Shown piece by piece: positions 5,314 through 5,955 of a stretch of 5,955 bases of DNA (positions are counted from its first letter, which is position 1; each line of letters begins with the position of its first letter). The stretch is from NCBI GenBank assembly GCA_003531345.1, contig DQGZ01000084.1, positions 1 to 5,955 on the forward strand, read 5' to 3'. The notes under the pieces are model-generated. The model was not told where the DNA came from and searched no databases. It saw only the letters and a program-made list of their open reading frames with translations. This DNA comes from Alphaproteobacteria bacterium. GTDB taxonomy: Bacteria > Pseudomonadota > Alphaproteobacteria > Rickettsiales > UBA8987. Position numbers and translations under genes: made by a program.

Positions 5314-5955
5314 TTAAACCTCACTCCTGATCACCACTGGTTTCCCTACTATAAACGATTGTTTGGCGATTTCCTTCACCGCTTCTTTGATGTCCTTTTC
5401 ATTCTCATCATGAGTAATGAACACTATATCCGCTTTTCCCTCTTCTGGTGTGTCCTGATATATCTTCTCAATACCGATAGAATGGCGGGAGAATATCTGA
5501 CTTACTGCTGCAAGCACACCGTCCACATCTTTTACTGTTAACCTAATATAATATTCACCTTCATGTTCATTGATGGTCAGGAAGTCGCCTTGCTTCAAGT
5601 TATTTGCATTCACACCGAAAGCGCAAACTTTGCGATTTGCTGCAACATCACAAATGTCAGAAAGCACCGCTGATGCAGTTGGCATTTGTCCTGCCCCTGC
5701 CCCTGATAAAAACAGGCTACCTAAAGCATCTGTTTGCAAACGTATTGCACCTGTAACACCACTTATTCTTCCTATATCAGAATTTGCTGATATTAAACAT
5801 GGGTGAACACGTTGCTCTATTCTGCCATCTGATTTAATGCTGCAAATACCAAGCAGCCTGATATTGAAATTGAAGGTTTGAGCATATTTTATATCGCGCT
5901 GGCTTAAACCACGTATGCCTTCAATATATATATTCTCAAAACAGATCGGAAGAGT
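5314..5955 (-). CDS. hom: Homoserine dehydrogenase, C-terminal half (5' end beyond window)
   Basis: Hom reduces aspartate semialdehyde to homoserine with NAD(P)H, the branch point to threonine and methionine. The - strand frame is open from the window edge (5955) to TAA at 5316-5314, giving 213 residues, about half of the usual 430. Visible are the end of the catalytic domain ('IYIEGIRGLSQRDI', 'RIEQRVHPCLI', 'GVTGAIRLQTDALG', 'GAGAGQMPTASAVLSDI') and a C-terminal ACT domain ('YYIRLTVKDVDGVLAAVSQIF' through 'VGKPVVIRSEV'). The ACT domain is typically the site of threonine feedback inhibition. The NAD(P)-binding domain and the catalytic Asp-x3-Lys signature lie beyond the edge. An internal TTG at 5739 is not the start, because homology continues upstream of it. 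The first four or so residues (TLPI) are encoded by adapter-like sequence and are probably not native. There is no aspartate kinase domain in the visible part. Confidence 0.94.
   Translation of the reverse strand, partial: TLPICFENIYIEGIRGLSQRDIKYAQTFNFNIRLLGICSIKSDGRIEQRVHPCLISANSDIGRISGVTGAIRLQTDALGSLFLSGAGAGQMPTASAVLSDICDVAANRKVCAFGVNANNLKQGDFLTINEHEGEYYIRLTVKDVDGVLAAVSQIFSRHSIGIEKIYQDTPEEGKADIVFITHDENEKDIKEAVKEIAKQSFIVGKPVVIRSEV
5943..5955. other. Illumina adapter remnant at contig end (probable artefact)
   Basis: AGATCGGAAGAG at 5943-5954 is identical to the first 12 bases of the common Illumina TruSeq adapter (AGATCGGAAGAGC), and the next base is T instead of C. It sits flush at the right edge, inside the homoserine dehydrogenase frame, where family residues stop matching. 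The simplest reading is untrimmed adapter at the end of an assembled contig rather than genomic DNA. Confidence 0.85.

Noticed and set aside
5314..5739. Homoserine dehydrogenase fragment beginning at the internal TTG at 5739
   Set aside because: Conserved family sequence continues upstream in the same frame to the window edge, so the TTG is an internal leucine codon.
5359..5806. + strand open frames of 60 and 78 codons within the hom region
   Set aside because: Both are antisense to the clear homoserine dehydrogenase frame and show no protein-family features or ribosome-binding site.
1..5955. A new defence, mobile or otherwise undescribed multi-gene system
   Set aside because: Every gene over 100 residues belongs to a known family, and no repeats, integrase, transposase or unexplained gene cluster is visible.

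Overview
The window is an AT-rich bacterial chromosomal segment (about 60% A+T by eye). It carries five complete protein-coding genes and two partial ones at the edges. Protein style suggests an alphaproteobacterium: the BCP-type peroxiredoxin has a typical 'KIWRKVKVEGH' tail, the RsuA/RluB-family pseudouridine synthase is compact, and the homoserine dehydrogenase is the monofunctional ACT type. This is inference from family resemblance, and I cannot name a genus. Genes for de novo NAD, tryptophan and threonine/methionine synthesis argue for substantial biosynthetic capacity rather than a strongly reduced symbiont. The right edge ends in an Illumina-adapter-like sequence, so this is probably the true end of an assembled contig.

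Layout, left to right. Positions 1-114 hold the last 37 codons of an unidentified + strand gene. Positions 166-1670 hold a two-gene unit: a peroxiredoxin (Bcp/PrxQ) and, overlapping it by ATGA, an outer-membrane LpxR-family lipid A deacylase (DUF2219) with a signal peptide and intact candidate catalytic residues. Positions 1729-3237 hold nadB (L-aspartate oxidase), starting at TTG. The 129-base gap 3238-3366 is the most structured non-coding stretch. It has a long nested hairpin enclosing a 12-codon aromatic-rich mini-ORF with a good ribosome-binding site, and a second hairpin that displays the likely trpD ribosome-binding site. Positions 3367-5123 hold trpD, overlapped by one base (TAATG) by a 23S/16S rRNA pseudouridine synthase gene. 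The 190-base convergent gap 5124-5313 holds a perfect 10-bp hairpin at the end of the synthase gene. The - strand gene from 5955 down to 5314 is the C-terminal half of homoserine dehydrogenase with its ACT domain.

The genes do not form one pathway. The left pair concerns the cell envelope and peroxide defence. nadB begins NAD synthesis from aspartate, trpD performs the second committed step of tryptophan synthesis without other trp genes nearby, and hom makes homoserine from aspartate semialdehyde. I saw no mobile element, CRISPR array, tRNA, rRNA or defence system, and nothing I would call a new biological system. The best leads are the possible cis-regulatory leader before trpD, the peroxiredoxin-LpxR coupling, and the adapter artefact at the right edge.
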